Assembly: GCA_947643595.1 (NCBI GenBank)
Contig: CANRWP010000004.1
Coordinates: forward strand, 1-64,000
Direction of reading: 5' to 3'
Origin: an uncultured bacterium
GTDB taxonomy: Bacteria > Bacillota > Clostridia > Lachnospirales > Lachnospiraceae
DNA: 64,000 nt
A program made the translations under genes and the position numbers. Of the stretch, positions 43,265 through 52,629 are shown piece by piece; the stretch's first letter is position 1, and each line of letters begins with the position of its first letter. The notes beneath the pieces are model-generated. The model saw only the letters and a program-made list of their open reading frames with translations, made no database searches and had not been told where the DNA came from.

Positions 43265-43621
43265 ATGAGACGCGGAGATATTTACTATGCGGACCTTCGC
43301 CCTGTGGTAGGATCGGAACAGGGCGGCGTGAGACCGGTACTTATCGTACAGAATGACACGGGAAACAGACACAGTCCAACGGTCATCTGTGCGGCGATCA
43401 CTTCCAGACAAAACAAAGCAAAGCTTCCGACCCACATAGAGCTTCGCGCAGAACAGTACCAGATGGAGAAAAATTCAGTCATTTTGCTGGAGCAGCTTCG
43501 CACGATAGACAAAATGCGGTTGAAGGACAGGGTGTGTCATCTGGATGACAAAATGATGAACCAGGTGAACCGCGCACTGGCGATCAGCCTCGAGTTGACC
43601 AGAAATTCGGCGGAGAGCTGA
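43265..43621 (+). CDS. mazF: MazF/PemK-family endoribonuclease toxin
   Basis: 118 residues from the ATG at 43265 (GAGAGGTG upstream); the open frame extends further up without a good start. Standard MazF features: [29 protein letters not shown], the TVICAAITS strand and [15 protein letters not shown]. It cuts single-stranded mRNA at short sites (the Bacillota EndoA/NdoA type). No antitoxin gene precedes it directly, unlike the ndoAI-ndoA pair of B. subtilis. The RHH protein at 42.5 kb or an unlinked gene may supply the antitoxin. It probably once followed alr. Confidence 0.93.
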   Translation: MRRGDIYYADLRPVVGSEQGGVRPVLIVQNDTGNRHSPTVICAAITSRQNKAKLPTHIELRAEQYQMEKNSVILLEQLRTIDKMRLKDRVCHLDDKMMNQVNRALAISLELTRNSAES

Positions 43622-43630
43622 AGTTCGGTG

Positions 43631-43675
43631 AAAACCGGCCCATTTCCAATTTGCTTTTGGCGGGGCCGGTTTTTT
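43631..43675 (+). terminator. Terminator of mazF
   Basis: AAAACCGGCCC (43631-43641) pairs with the GGGCCGGTTTT that ends near 43673, followed by more T. A strong intrinsic terminator. Confidence 0.85.
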
Positions 43676-43676
43676 G

Positions 43677-43705
43677 TTGACTGTATCTTCGATAAATGGT
43701 ATATT
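43677..43705 (+). promoter_or_regulatory. Promoter of CorC-like gene
   Basis: TTGACT at 43677-43682, 17-base spacer, TATATT at 43700-43705. Confidence 0.65.
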
Positions 43706-43763
43706 GTAAGTTGATATTTTATGTATCAAAAGCATGGAATAATAAAATAGGAGATGAATCAGT

Positions 43764-44651
43764 ATGACAGACGCAGATGGAAACCCCGATAGTTTCGGCC
43801 TGGGAACCATCGTAAAAACGGTAAAAAGAGGACTTGGCAGCAGACGGCGGGGAAAGTCGGAAGAGGTGGAAGAAGACATTTTGACTATGGTCAGCGAAGG
43901 CCAGGAGAAGGGGACCATCGAGGACGACGAGGCGGAGATGATTTCCAATATTTTTGCCCTGAATGACAAAGAGGCGGGAGATATCATGACGCATCGCTCC
44001 CAGATCGCCGGAATTGAGGCGGAGATGACACTGAAAGAAGCGTTAGACTATATGCTGGACGGTTCTAACAGCAGATTTCCCGTCTATGAGGAAAACATTG
44101 ATCACATTACCGGCATCTTATTCTTAAAGGATGCGTTTCGTATGAATCGGATCGCGGCCAACCGGAAAATGGCGATAAAGGATATTCCAGATCTGCTCCG
44201 CAAGGCGGTTTTTGTGACAGAGAAAAAGAAAATTGATATCCTGTTCCGGGAGATGCAGCAGAAAAAGGTGCAGATGTCGATCGTCATCGACGAGTACGGA
44301 CAGACGGCCGGACTTGTGACGATGGAAGATATTCTGGAGGAGATCGTCGGCAATATTCTGGACGAATACGATGAGGAAGAGAGCCATATCCAGAAAAAGG
44401 GTCAGGACGAGTACGTGATAGATGGAATGTCGGAGCTGAAAGAACTGGAGGAGAGATTCGGTATCGACTTTGAGGAGGATGAGTTTGACACATTAAACGG
44501 TTTCCTGATCTCAAAGATGGACAGGATTCCGGAGGAAAATGAGGAGTTTTCCATCATGGTGGGAGATTACAGATTCCAGATCCTGAAAGTGGAGAACCGG
44601 AGAATTGAAAAAGTGCTGGTTGTAAAGGAAAACAGCTTATTACATAGTTAA
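43764..44651 (+). CDS. Soluble CorC/HlyC-type protein with two CBS domains
   Basis: 295 residues. The N-terminal DUF21 membrane domain of full-length CorC/HlyC transporters is missing. What is present: a charged N-terminus, a helical lead ([20 protein letters not shown]) typical of the region before the CBS pair, two CBS domains (about 75-205; [35 protein letters not shown]) and the C-terminal CorC_HlyC domain (about 215-293). It is therefore cytoplasmic, like the short CorC proteins linked to Mg/Co homeostasis. The DEYGGTAGLVT-type motif binds adenosine nucleotides in relatives. It is followed by yebC after 14 bases. Confidence 0.9.
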   Translation: MTDADGNPDSFGLGTIVKTVKRGLGSRRRGKSEEVEEDILTMVSEGQEKGTIEDDEAEMISNIFALNDKEAGDIMTHRSQIAGIEAEMTLKEALDYMLDGSNSRFPVYEENIDHITGILFLKDAFRMNRIAANRKMAIKDIPDLLRKAVFVTEKKKIDILFREMQQKKVQMSIVIDEYGQTAGLVTMEDILEEIVGNILDEYDEEESHIQKKGQDEYVIDGMSELKELEERFGIDFEEDEFDTLNGFLISKMDRIPEENEEFSIMVGDYRFQILKVENRRIEKVLVVKENSLLHS

Positions 44652-44665
44652 AGGAGATGGTACAG

Positions 44666-45394
44666 ATGTCAGGACATTCAAAATTTGCGAACATTAAACA
44701 CAAAAAAGAGAAGAACGATGCGGCAAAGGGCAAAATTTTTACGATCATCGGCCGTGAGATCGCCGTGGCGGTAAAAGAGGGTGGCCCTGATCCGGCGAAC
44801 AACTTTAAACTGGCACAGGTAGTGGCAAAGGCGAAGGCCAATAACATGCCCAACGATACGATTGAGCGCGGCATCAAGAAAGCGGCGGGCGAAGACGGAA
44901 ACGTGAATTATGAGTATGTGACCTACGAGGGATACGGTCCGAGTGGTATCGCGATTATCGTGGACGCGCTCACGGACAACAAGAACCGCACAGCGGCCAA
45001 TGTGAGGAACGCATTCACGAAGGGGCAGGGCAATGTCGGCACGCAGGGCTGTGTGTCCTACATGTTTGACAAAAGAGGGCAGATCATTATCGACAAGGAA
45101 GAATGCGACATAGAAGCAGACGAGGTGATGATGATGGCTCTGGATGCAGGCGCGGAAGATTTCAACGAGGAGGAGGACAGCTATGAGGTCCTGACGGCGC
45201 CGGATGATTGCGAGACCGTGCGGCAGGCTCTGGAGGAGGCAGGTATCGAAATGGTTTCAGCCGAGGTGACGATGATCCCGCAGAATTATGTGGAGTTGAC
45301 GGACGAGACAGCGATAAAGAATCTGCAGAGAACGCTGGATCTGCTGGACGAGGACGATGATGTACAGGCAGTGTACCACAACTGGGACGAGTAA
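44666..45394 (+). CDS. yebC: YebC/PmpR family regulator (TACO1-like)
   Basis: 242 residues from the ATG at 44666; the ATG at 44657 abuts the AAAGGAG site and is too close. Diagnostic start [22 protein letters not shown], then [23 protein letters not shown], the [19 protein letters not shown] strand and the acidic C-terminus. Family members were described as DNA-binding regulators; some act in translation, helping ribosomes through proline stretches (YeeN/TACO1). It is cotranscribed with the CorC-like gene. Confidence 0.96.
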   Translation: MSGHSKFANIKHKKEKNDAAKGKIFTIIGREIAVAVKEGGPDPANNFKLAQVVAKAKANNMPNDTIERGIKKAAGEDGNVNYEYVTYEGYGPSGIAIIVDALTDNKNRTAANVRNAFTKGQGNVGTQGCVSYMFDKRGQIIIDKEECDIEADEVMMMALDAGAEDFNEEEDSYEVLTAPDDCETVRQALEEAGIEMVSAEVTMIPQNYVELTDETAIKNLQRTLDLLDEDDDVQAVYHNWDE

Positions 45395-45423
45395 TCTGTT
45401 GAAGAGAGGATAAAGGATAAATA

Positions 45424-46389
45424 ATGGAAACCATTTTGATTAAGTGCCCACATTGCGGCGAAGAAATGCAGGCGCCTGCGGAGAGAGAATCCATTCTCTG
45501 CATGTTCTGCGGGGAGAGAATCTATCTGACCGCTGTGGAGAAGACAGAGACGGAAGCGGAAACCGCAGTGGCAAAAGAGCAGACAGATGCGGGAAAATGT
45601 TATGAGAATCTGAATTTTGTGCTGGAACATGTCGGGGCGGCATGTAAAGATTACTCTCAGAGAGTGCGGGCCTTTAAAAAGGATTCCTACCATGAATTGT
45701 TTGAGCGCTATAAAGAGGAAAACTATGCTTTTTATACCGCTGTCAAGATCGTGTTGGACAATGCCCCGGACAGCGTGGAAAGTCTGGACGGCATCTATCA
45801 CCAGATAGCGTCCGGTTTTATCCGGGAACAGGAGGCAAAACTGGAGCAGGTAAAGAAAAAGAATGAAAAATTTACCGTCCAGATGGACAAAAATATGTTT
45901 ATGGCCGTCTATGTTCTCCCCTCTATCAAAGAAATTGGTGGAAAAAAAGCGGACGAACTGGCGGAGGCAATCTGTAAAGAATGGGGGGAGAGCTTTAAGG
46001 ACAGCAATATCATTGCTTCCGACTATGACTCCATCGTACAGGGATTCAAAAGAAAACTCTGCTATGTCACAACGGCAGTCTGTCAAAACCTGAACAAGGG
46101 GGAAGACTGCGAGGCGCTGCGGCTGATCAAAGAGTTCCGTGACGTCTATCTCTCGGAAGCGGAGGGCGGTCCGGAGATGATCGAAGAATATTATGATATT
46201 GCCCCCACTCTCGTGAAACGGATCGCAAAGGACGCGGAGGCGCAGGCGAAATATGTCTGGCTCTGGAATACCTATCTTGCACCGTGTGTCGAGTATATTA
46301 AGAGCGGGCGGATGGAGCCGTGTAAGGAGACCTACTGTCATATGATGGAAGAACTGAAGAGAGAATATATGACGGGGAGACGGGAGTAA
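45424..46389 (+). CDS. Zinc-ribbon protein with CFI-box-type C-terminal domain
   Basis: 321 residues. An N-terminal zinc ribbon (CPHCGEEMQAPAERESILCM, then FCGERI) is followed by a helical region with a Lys/Glu coiled segment (EQEAKLEQVKKKNEKF). From about residue 218 the sequence CYVTTAVC...EALRLIKEFRDVYLSEAEG...EEYYDIAPTLVKRI matches the CFI-box-CTERM pattern (a CFIATAAYG-like motif, LRxFRDxYL, YYxxSP). The function of that module is unknown. The gene starts 29 bases after yebC and ends 5 bases before metY. Confidence 0.8.
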   Translation: METILIKCPHCGEEMQAPAERESILCMFCGERIYLTAVEKTETEAETAVAKEQTDAGKCYENLNFVLEHVGAACKDYSQRVRAFKKDSYHELFERYKEENYAFYTAVKIVLDNAPDSVESLDGIYHQIASGFIREQEAKLEQVKKKNEKFTVQMDKNMFMAVYVLPSIKEIGGKKADELAEAICKEWGESFKDSNIIASDYDSIVQGFKRKLCYVTTAVCQNLNKGEDCEALRLIKEFRDVYLSEAEGGPEMIEEYYDIAPTLVKRIAKDAEAQAKYVWLWNTYLAPCVEYIKSGRMEPCKETYCHMMEELKREYMTGRRE

Positions 46390-46394
46390 AGAGG

Positions 46395-47672
46395 ATGAAA
46401 TACCAGAAAGATACGATTTGCGTACAGTCCGGCTGGAAACCGGAGAACGGGCAGCCCAGGCTTATGCCTATCATACAGAGCACCACATTCAAATATGACA
46501 GTTCCGAACAGATGGGAAGACTCTTTGATCTGGAAGAGTCCGGTTATTTTTATACAAGACTGCAGAACCCTACCAACGATATGGCGGCGCAGAAGATTTG
46601 CGAGCTGGAGGGCGGTTTTGCGGCGATGCTGACGAGCTCCGGCCAGGCGGCCAACTATTATGCGGTATTCAATATCTGTGAGGCGGGAGATCACATCGTG
46701 ATGTCCTCCACAGTCTATGGGGGCACCTTTAACCTGCTGACCTGTACGATGAAGAAGATGGGGATATCCTGCACCGTGGTGGATCCGGATGCGCCCAGAG
46801 AAGAATTGGAGAGGGCTTTCCGGGACAATACCAAATGCGTCTTCGCGGAGACGATCGCCAACCCGGCGCTGGTGGTGCTGGATATTGAAAAATTTGCGGC
46901 GCTCGCCCATGAACATCACTGTCCTTTGATCGTGGACAACACATTCGCGACTCCGATCCACTGTAATCCTTTTCAATGGGGAGCGGATATCGTAACCCAT
47001 TCTACGACGAAATATATGGACGGACACGGCGCGACGGTGGGCGGCTGTATCGTGGATTCTGGCAATTTTGACTGGGCGGCTTATCCGGACAGATATCCGG
47101 GATTATGCACGCCGGACGAGTCCTACCATGGCATTGTCTACACGGAAAAATTCGGCAAGGGCGCCTATATCACGAAGGCGACTTCCCAGCTGATGAGGGA
47201 TCTTGGATCCATCCAGGCTCCGATGAACGCGTTTCTTCTGAATCTGAGTCTGGAGACTCTGGCGCTGCGCATGGAGAGACACTGTGACAACGCGCTGAAA
47301 ATAGCCCAGTTTCTGCAGGATCATGGGGAAGTGGCATGGGTAAATTACCCGGGGCTTCCCGGAAATAAATATTATGAGCTGGCCCGGAAATACATGCCGG
47401 ACGGTTCCTGCGGGGTGATCGCTTTCGGTTTGAAGGGCGGAAGAACCGCCGCCGGCAAGATGATGGACAGGCTGAAGCTGGCAGTGATCGCCACACATGT
47501 GGCGGATTCCAAGACCTGTATGCTGCACCCGGCGAGTCATACGCACAGACAGATGACGGACGAGCAGCTGGTGGAGGCGGGCGTGGCGCCTGACCTGATC
47601 CGACTTTCCGTCGGTATCGAGAACGCGGAGGATATTATTGCGGATCTCAGGCAGGCGATGGAATCGGAATGA
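46395..47672 (+). CDS. metY: O-acetylhomoserine sulfhydrylase (Cys/Met PLP family)
   Basis: 425 residues, the length of MetY rather than the shorter MetB/MetC. PLP enzyme of the Cys/Met metabolism family: YTRLQNPTNDMAAQKI, SSGQAANYYAVFNI, the DNTFATP strand and the PLP lysine in VTHSTTKYMDGHGATVGG. It makes homocysteine from O-acetylhomoserine and sulfide, in methionine synthesis. Cystathionine gamma-synthase activity cannot be excluded from sequence. It follows the CFI-box gene with a 5-base gap, so no S-box or other riboswitch can lie directly before it. Confidence 0.93.
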   Translation: MKYQKDTICVQSGWKPENGQPRLMPIIQSTTFKYDSSEQMGRLFDLEESGYFYTRLQNPTNDMAAQKICELEGGFAAMLTSSGQAANYYAVFNICEAGDHIVMSSTVYGGTFNLLTCTMKKMGISCTVVDPDAPREELERAFRDNTKCVFAETIANPALVVLDIEKFAALAHEHHCPLIVDNTFATPIHCNPFQWGADIVTHSTTKYMDGHGATVGGCIVDSGNFDWAAYPDRYPGLCTPDESYHGIVYTEKFGKGAYITKATSQLMRDLGSIQAPMNAFLLNLSLETLALRMERHCDNALKIAQFLQDHGEVAWVNYPGLPGNKYYELARKYMPDGSCGVIAFGLKGGRTAAGKMMDRLKLAVIATHVADSKTCMLHPASHTHRQMTDEQLVEAGVAPDLIRLSVGIENAEDIIADLRQAMESE

Positions 47673-47739
47673 TCTGTGGATCCTGTTTGACAAATGGCAG
47701 AATGGGCGATACGGACCCGGGATACGGAAAGGATAGAGA

Positions 47740-48711
47740 ATGGACAGACTTGCACTGGTAGTACCCTGTTACAATGAAGAGGCGGTAATGAAGATATCTT
47801 CCGAGGCGCTGCGGGGCGTGCTGCAGGATTTGATCGGGAAGAAGAAAATATCCGAGGACAGTTTTGTGCTCTTTGTGGATGATGGCAGCAAAGATAAGAC
47901 CTGGGAGCTCATCGAGGAGGAGCACAGGCAGCATAAGAACATAAAAGGCCTGAAGCTTGCGGGGAACGTGGGACATCAGTACGCACTGACGGCGGGGCTT
48001 TTCACAGCGAAGAACTGCAGCGATGTGACGGTCTCCATCGATGCGGATCTGCAGGACGATGTGAGTGTGATTGAGGAGATGATCGATAAATTTCACGTCG
48101 GAAACGATATCGTGTACGGTGTGCGGAATGACCGCTCTTCCGACTCTTTCTTTAAACGCTTTACGGCGCAGTCTTTCTATAAGATGATGGCTGTCATGGG
48201 CGTGAAAACCGTCTACAATCATGCGGACTTCCGACTGATGTCGAAGCGGGCCGTGGAACAGTTCTCAGAATACAGAGAATCCAATCTGTTTCTGCGGGGG
48301 ATAATGCCTTTGATAGGGTATCAGACGGATTGTGTCTACTACGAGAGAAAAGAGAGGGTGGCTGGCGAGTCGAAATATCCGCTAAAGAAGATGCTGGCGC
48401 TGGCTTTCAACGGTATCAGTTCTTTCAGCGTCAAGCCGATCAGTCTGATCACGACGTTAGGGATCATCATTATCTGCATGTGTTTTCTGGCTGCTGCCTA
48501 TGCGCTGTGGAGTTATTTTACCGGTCATGTGACGGCGGGATGGACCTCGCTCATTCTGTCCATCTGGTTTTTAGGCGGTGTGCAGCTTGTCAGCATTGGG
48601 TTGATCGGGCAGTATATCGGCAAAATTTACATCGAAGTGAAACAGCGGCCGAGGTACAATATAGAAACTTTTTTAGGGGAAACCGATGAATCTGAGAAAA
48701 AGTATATTTAG
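47740..48711 (+). CDS. Polyprenyl-phosphate glycosyltransferase (GT2, GtrB-like)
   Basis: 323 residues. A GT-A domain (about 1-225) has VVPCYNEEAVM, FVDDGSKDKTWE and the metal-binding DADLQDD, followed by two C-terminal membrane segments (about 237-262 and 272-298). This is the layout of dolichol-phosphate mannose synthase and GtrB proteins, which load a sugar on undecaprenyl phosphate. The downstream membrane protein overlaps by 26 bases and is the likely acceptor-side enzyme. Confidence 0.92.
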   Translation: MDRLALVVPCYNEEAVMKISSEALRGVLQDLIGKKKISEDSFVLFVDDGSKDKTWELIEEEHRQHKNIKGLKLAGNVGHQYALTAGLFTAKNCSDVTVSIDADLQDDVSVIEEMIDKFHVGNDIVYGVRNDRSSDSFFKRFTAQSFYKMMAVMGVKTVYNHADFRLMSKRAVEQFSEYRESNLFLRGIMPLIGYQTDCVYYERKERVAGESKYPLKKMLALAFNGISSFSVKPISLITTLGIIIICMCFLAAAYALWSYFTGHVTAGWTSLILSIWFLGGVQLVSIGLIGQYIGKIYIEVKQRPRYNIETFLGETDESEKKYI

Positions 48712-50161
48712 CTATATAGTGTGGGCGGCCTTTGCGCCGCTTTGCTGCATCGGAATCGTTTTTGCTCTGAGCGCGGCGGGAGTCAGAGATATACTGGGGT
48801 GGCCTCTCGCCGCCGTCAATGGCGGCGTATGCGCATATCTTCTGTTTATTGTGGCAGTCTTTCTTGCACTTCGAACCATCTGCAGCGAAATACATAGACA
48901 TATAAAAAACGGACAGAGAGTGAAGATGATGCTTTCCGTTATTCTGCCGGTACTTATTCTGGTCGGTGTGGTCGTCTATCTTGTGCTCTATCTGATGTAC
49001 CGTGTGCCGCTCACGCTGGAGGACGACAGTTTTTACAGGCAGGCGATCGTCTCCGCGGGGAACAGCGTGCCTTTTTCCGTGCACGGGACAAGTTTTCTGT
49101 ATCCTTCTCTGCTCCATGTGATGCTCCTTATTTTTGGCAATACGCCTTTTGCCGGCGTAGTGCTGCAGATCGTTCTGTTTTTTATCTGTCTGCTGTTTTT
49201 GTATATCGGGATGCAGGCTTTTATCGGTGTGATCCCGGCGTCGGTCTCTATGGCGGCCTTTGCCTTTCTGCCGGTTTCCCTGAGATATGTATTTTCTCTC
49301 ACCCCGGAACTGTTTTATCTGTCTCTGTACCTGATCGGTTTTGGACTTGCGGGGACTCTGTACGGAAAGTTCAGGCAAAACGGTTCCTCCTCCGCGCAGA
49401 ATGTCGGGGCGCTGTTTCTCGGCTTTTATGTCGGGTTTTTAATCTATCTCGATATTTACAGTATCTCCCTGTATTTTTTCCTGGCGATGCTGTATTCGGT
49501 GGACAAAGAAAAAAGAAAACAGGCTGTTGTCTCCAATATTTTAGCACTGCTCGGCGGAGCTGTAGGCTTTCTTTTATCCGTCATCGCTGCCTCTTATTCC
49601 CAGAGTATGACTTTTTCAGGGTACCTGGAAGGGCTTTGGACATTTTATACAAAGAATGCAGAATTTGAGATCGCGTCTGTGGAGAACGTTTTGCTCATGC
49701 CGGATACCGCCTTTGCCTGTTCCCTGTTGTTGATCTCTCTGGCCTTTTTTCTGATTCCCGCATTTTTTGTAGGGAGGAAAATGCAAAGCAGTGCCTTGAT
49801 CCTGAATTTATTCCTGGTATATTGCCTGTCCGTTTTTTCCACTCCGCCCAGGAATATGCAGATGGTCATGACTTTGGCGTGGTGTATTCTGGCCGGGGCA
49901 GGAGTGTATGGGGTTATCCGGAAGCCGGAACCGCAGACAGTGGAGGAAGATGTGATATCGGAAGATACGGAAAGGAAAGAAATGGATAAAATAGAAGAAA
50001 AAGAGGAGCAGAAAACGCCTGCTCCCGGGGAACCGCTACCCAATCCATTGCCCGTGCCCAAAAAGAAGCCTCGTCCGGCGGCCGATTTTGGATATCAGGT
50101 AAAAGAAACGGATATGAAGTTTGATATTGAGACAGCAGAGGGAGACGACTTTGACGTGTAG
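48686..50161 (+). CDS. Polytopic membrane protein, possible GT-C glycosyltransferase
   Basis: 491 residues with about 11 membrane segments up to residue 410 and a cytoplasmic tail that is acidic, then Pro/Lys-rich (PAPGEPLPNPLPVPKKKPRP). The first large loop carries an acidic motif, LTLEDDSFYRQAI, in the place where GT-C enzymes (PMT/ArnT type) have their catalytic Asp/Glu. The gene overlaps the GT2 gene by 26 bases. Together they would form a lipid-linked sugar donor and transferase pair acting on a wall or surface polymer. The GT-C assignment is inferred from layout and context. Confidence 0.75.
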   Translation: MNLRKSIFSYIVWAAFAPLCCIGIVFALSAAGVRDILGWPLAAVNGGVCAYLLFIVAVFLALRTICSEIHRHIKNGQRVKMMLSVILPVLILVGVVVYLVLYLMYRVPLTLEDDSFYRQAIVSAGNSVPFSVHGTSFLYPSLLHVMLLIFGNTPFAGVVLQIVLFFICLLFLYIGMQAFIGVIPASVSMAAFAFLPVSLRYVFSLTPELFYLSLYLIGFGLAGTLYGKFRQNGSSSAQNVGALFLGFYVGFLIYLDIYSISLYFFLAMLYSVDKEKRKQAVVSNILALLGGAVGFLLSVIAASYSQSMTFSGYLEGLWTFYTKNAEFEIASVENVLLMPDTAFACSLLLISLAFFLIPAFFVGRKMQSSALILNLFLVYCLSVFSTPPRNMQMVMTLAWCILAGAGVYGVIRKPEPQTVEEDVISEDTERKEMDKIEEKEEQKTPAPGEPLPNPLPVPKKKPRPAADFGYQVKETDMKFDIETAEGDDFDV

Positions 50162-50163
50162 CA

Positions 50164-50850
50164 TTATTTTTTCTGTTTTTCGATCCGTCTCTGCAGTTCT
50201 GTCATCGCCTCTTTGAGGCCGCCGACTTCGTCTATAATGCCTTCCTCCACAGCCTCGGAACCCTCCAGGATGGTTCCCACATCCTTGGTCAGCATCTTGG
50301 TCTCCATCATCAGATCCTCAAACCGTTCCTTGGTGATGCCGGAGTGATGGGCCACAAACCAGCTGATGCGGGCCTGCATCTGCTTGAAATAGTCAAAGGT
50401 CTGTTTTGCGCCGATCACCGTGCCGTTCATGCGCACCGGGTGGACGACCATTGTGCCGGTGGGGACAATGAAGGAATAGTCCGTGCTGACGGCGATCGGT
50501 ACGCCGATGGAGTGGGACCCGCCCAGAACAAGGGACACCGTTGGTTTGCTGATGGATGCGATCAGCTCCGCGATGGCCAGCCCTGCCTCCACGTCGCCGC
50601 CCATTGTATGCAGCAAAAACAACAGGCCGTCGATGTTTTCATCGTCCTCCGCAGCCGCCAGTTTCGGCAGGATGTGCTCGTACTTTGTCGTTTTGGAGTT
50701 GCTGCCCAGGTTGTCGTGGCCCTCGATTTCGCCGATGATCGTGATCAGCTGGATATGGTTTTTCTTTTTGTTCTTATCCAGGATCAGCTGTCCGCTCTCC
50801 TTGATTTCTTCGCGTGTATCTTCCTGTTTTTTGCTTTTATCGTCGCTCAT
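50164..50850 (-). CDS. tepA: ClpP-like serine protease (TepA family)
   Basis: 228 residues from the ATG at 50850 (CAGGAGG upstream). A GTG at 50895 with its own AAAGGAGG would give 243 residues. ClpP fold: LLFLLHTMGGDVEAGLAI, the nucleophile serine in LGGSHSIGVPIAVS, and the histidine in TMVVHPVRMNG. The family is named from B. subtilis TepA, reported to help protein secretion; some members lie in spore or phage contexts. It has no signal peptide and a very charged N-terminus. It converges with the glycosyltransferase unit with 2 bases between the stops. Confidence 0.88.
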   Translation of the reverse strand: MSDDKSKKQEDTREEIKESGQLILDKNKKKNHIQLITIIGEIEGHDNLGSNSKTTKYEHILPKLAAAEDDENIDGLLFLLHTMGGDVEAGLAIAELIASISKPTVSLVLGGSHSIGVPIAVSTDYSFIVPTGTMVVHPVRMNGTVIGAKQTFDYFKQMQARISWFVAHHSGITKERFEDLMMETKMLTKDVGTILEGSEAVEEGIIDEVGGLKEAMTELQRRIEKQKK

Positions 50851-50980
50851 GCGGTGTGCCTCCTGATTTTTTTTATGATTTTTTTTATTGCTCACGCGGT
50901 GGATTCCTCCTTTACAAAAGCTTTTATGCGGTTTGCTTTAGGATGTGTAAAGGGGTGAAAATTATACATTTGAATGAGTA

Positions 50981-51009
50981 TTGAATCCGTAGAATATCTG
51001 TGGTAGAAT
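50981..51009 (+). promoter_or_regulatory. Promoter of gltX
   Basis: TTGAAT at 50981-50986, 17-base spacer, TAGAAT at 51004-51009. The remaining leader of about 75 bases shows no T-box. Confidence 0.5.
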
Positions 51010-51091
51010 CAGAGGAAGCATTATAACGGTCACATTGATTACAGAGTTTATTTTATTAAAATGCTATATATAGACAAAGGAGCACAGCACA

Positions 51092-52549
51092 ATGAAAATA
51101 AGAACAAGATTTGCGCCAAGCCCCACAGGGCGGATGCATGTGGGCAATCTGAGAACGGCGCTGTACGCCTATCTGATTGCCAAACACGAGGGCGGAGATT
51201 TTATTCTCCGCATAGAGGACACCGATCAGGAGCGGCTGGTGGAGGGCGCTGTGGATATTATCTACAGGACGCTCGAAAAAACAGGGCTTGTGCATGATGA
51301 AGGGCCGGACAAGGACGGGGGCGTCGGCCCCTACGTTCAGAGCGAGCGGCAAAAGAGCGGTCTCTATCTGGAGTACGCGAAGAAACTGGTGGAAAAGGGC
51401 GAAGCGTACTATTGTTTCTGCGATAAGGAGCGGCTCGCGGGACTCACAAGGACCGTGGCGGGCAAGGAGATCAACATCTATGACAAGCACTGCCTTTCCC
51501 TGAGCAGAGAGGAAGTGGAGGAGAAGCTTGCGGCGGGAGTTCCCTATGTGATCAGGCAGAACAATCCCACAGACGGGAAGACAGTTTTTCATGATGAGAT
51601 CTACGGGGATATCGCGGTGGAGAACACGGAGCTCGACGATATGATCCTGATCAAATCCGACGGCTATCCAACCTACAATTTCGCCAATGTGGTGGACGAC
51701 CATCTGATGGGCATCACCCATGTGGTGCGGGGGAATGAATATCTCTCCTCCTCCCCGAAGTACAACAGGCTCTACGAAGCCTTCGGCTGGGAGGTGCCTG
51801 TGTACGTGCACTGCCCGCTGATCACGGATGAGGCGCACAACAAGCTGTCCAAGCGCTGCGGGCATTCTTCCTACGAGGACCTGATCGAGCAGGGATTTCT
51901 GACCGAGGCGGTGGTGAACTTTGTGGCGCTGCTCGGATGGAGCCCTTCGGATAACCGGGAGATCTTTACCTTAGAGGAGTTGACGGAGGCGTTTGACTAC
52001 CGTCATATGTCCAAATCTCCGGCGGTATTCGACTATACGAAATTGAAATGGATGAACGGCGAGTACATCAAGCAGATGGACTTTGACCGGTTTTACGAGA
52101 TGGCGGAGCCATTCTTGAAGGACACCATCAAAAAGCCTCTGGATCTGAAAAAGATCGCGGAGATGGTGAAGACAAGGATCGAGGTGTTCCCGGATATCCC
52201 GGCGCTGATCGACTTTTTTGAGGCGCTGCCGCAGTACGATCCTGCAATGTACACCCACAAGAAGATGAAGACCACAGCTCAGTCTTCTTTAGAGGTATTG
52301 AAAGAACTTCTTCCTGTCCTGGAAAAACAGGAAGATTACAGCAATGATGCGCTGTATCAGACACTCTGTGATTTCGCGGCAAAGAAAGGCAGCAAGAACG
52401 GCTATGTACTCTGGCCGGTCCGCACTGCGGTTTCCGGCAGGCAGATGACGCCGGCGGGCGCTACGGAGATCATGGAAATTCTCGGAAAGGAAGAATCTTT
52501 GTCCCGGATCAAAGCGGGGATAGAGCTTCTGACGCAGGCGTTATCCTGA
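51092..52549 (+). CDS. gltX: Glutamyl-tRNA synthetase
   Basis: 485 residues. Class I synthetase: [19 protein letters not shown] contains the HIGH motif (His16), and KLSKR starts at Lys251. The glutamate-specific segment [17 protein letters not shown] and the C-terminal anticodon-binding helical domain are complete. AAAGGAG precedes the ATG. The helicase reading frame begins inside or just after its stop codon (CTGA at 52546-52549), so the two genes are probably cotranscribed. Confidence 0.97.
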   Translation: MKIRTRFAPSPTGRMHVGNLRTALYAYLIAKHEGGDFILRIEDTDQERLVEGAVDIIYRTLEKTGLVHDEGPDKDGGVGPYVQSERQKSGLYLEYAKKLVEKGEAYYCFCDKERLAGLTRTVAGKEINIYDKHCLSLSREEVEEKLAAGVPYVIRQNNPTDGKTVFHDEIYGDIAVENTELDDMILIKSDGYPTYNFANVVDDHLMGITHVVRGNEYLSSSPKYNRLYEAFGWEVPVYVHCPLITDEAHNKLSKRCGHSSYEDLIEQGFLTEAVVNFVALLGWSPSDNREIFTLEELTEAFDYRHMSKSPAVFDYTKLKWMNGEYIKQMDFDRFYEMAEPFLKDTIKKPLDLKKIAEMVKTRIEVFPDIPALIDFFEALPQYDPAMYTHKKMKTTAQSSLEVLKELLPVLEKQEDYSNDALYQTLCDFAAKKGSKNGYVLWPVRTAVSGRQMTPAGATEIMEILGKEESLSRIKAGIELLTQALS

Positions 52550-52629
52550 CACAGTATTCCCTGTCCAGCAAGCCGGACAGTGCGGGCAATCCGCAGCAGC
52601 AAAAGGCGATCACACACGGAGCCGGTCCC
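52546..52629 (+). other. 5' extension of helicase frame without a standard start
   Basis: Upstream of the first ATG (52630) the helicase frame stays open and encodes GNPQQQKAITHGAGP, the Q motif that precedes Walker A in UvrD-type helicases. No ATG, GTG or TTG in this frame lies between the gltX stop and 52630. The CTG at 52546 overlaps the gltX stop as CTGA; another CTG is at 52561. A non-standard, coupled start is likely. Confidence 0.6.

Noticed and set aside
45286-46341. 351-codon minus-strand frame
   Set aside because: Antisense to the zinc-ribbon/CFI-box gene and the end of yebC, both supported by motifs.
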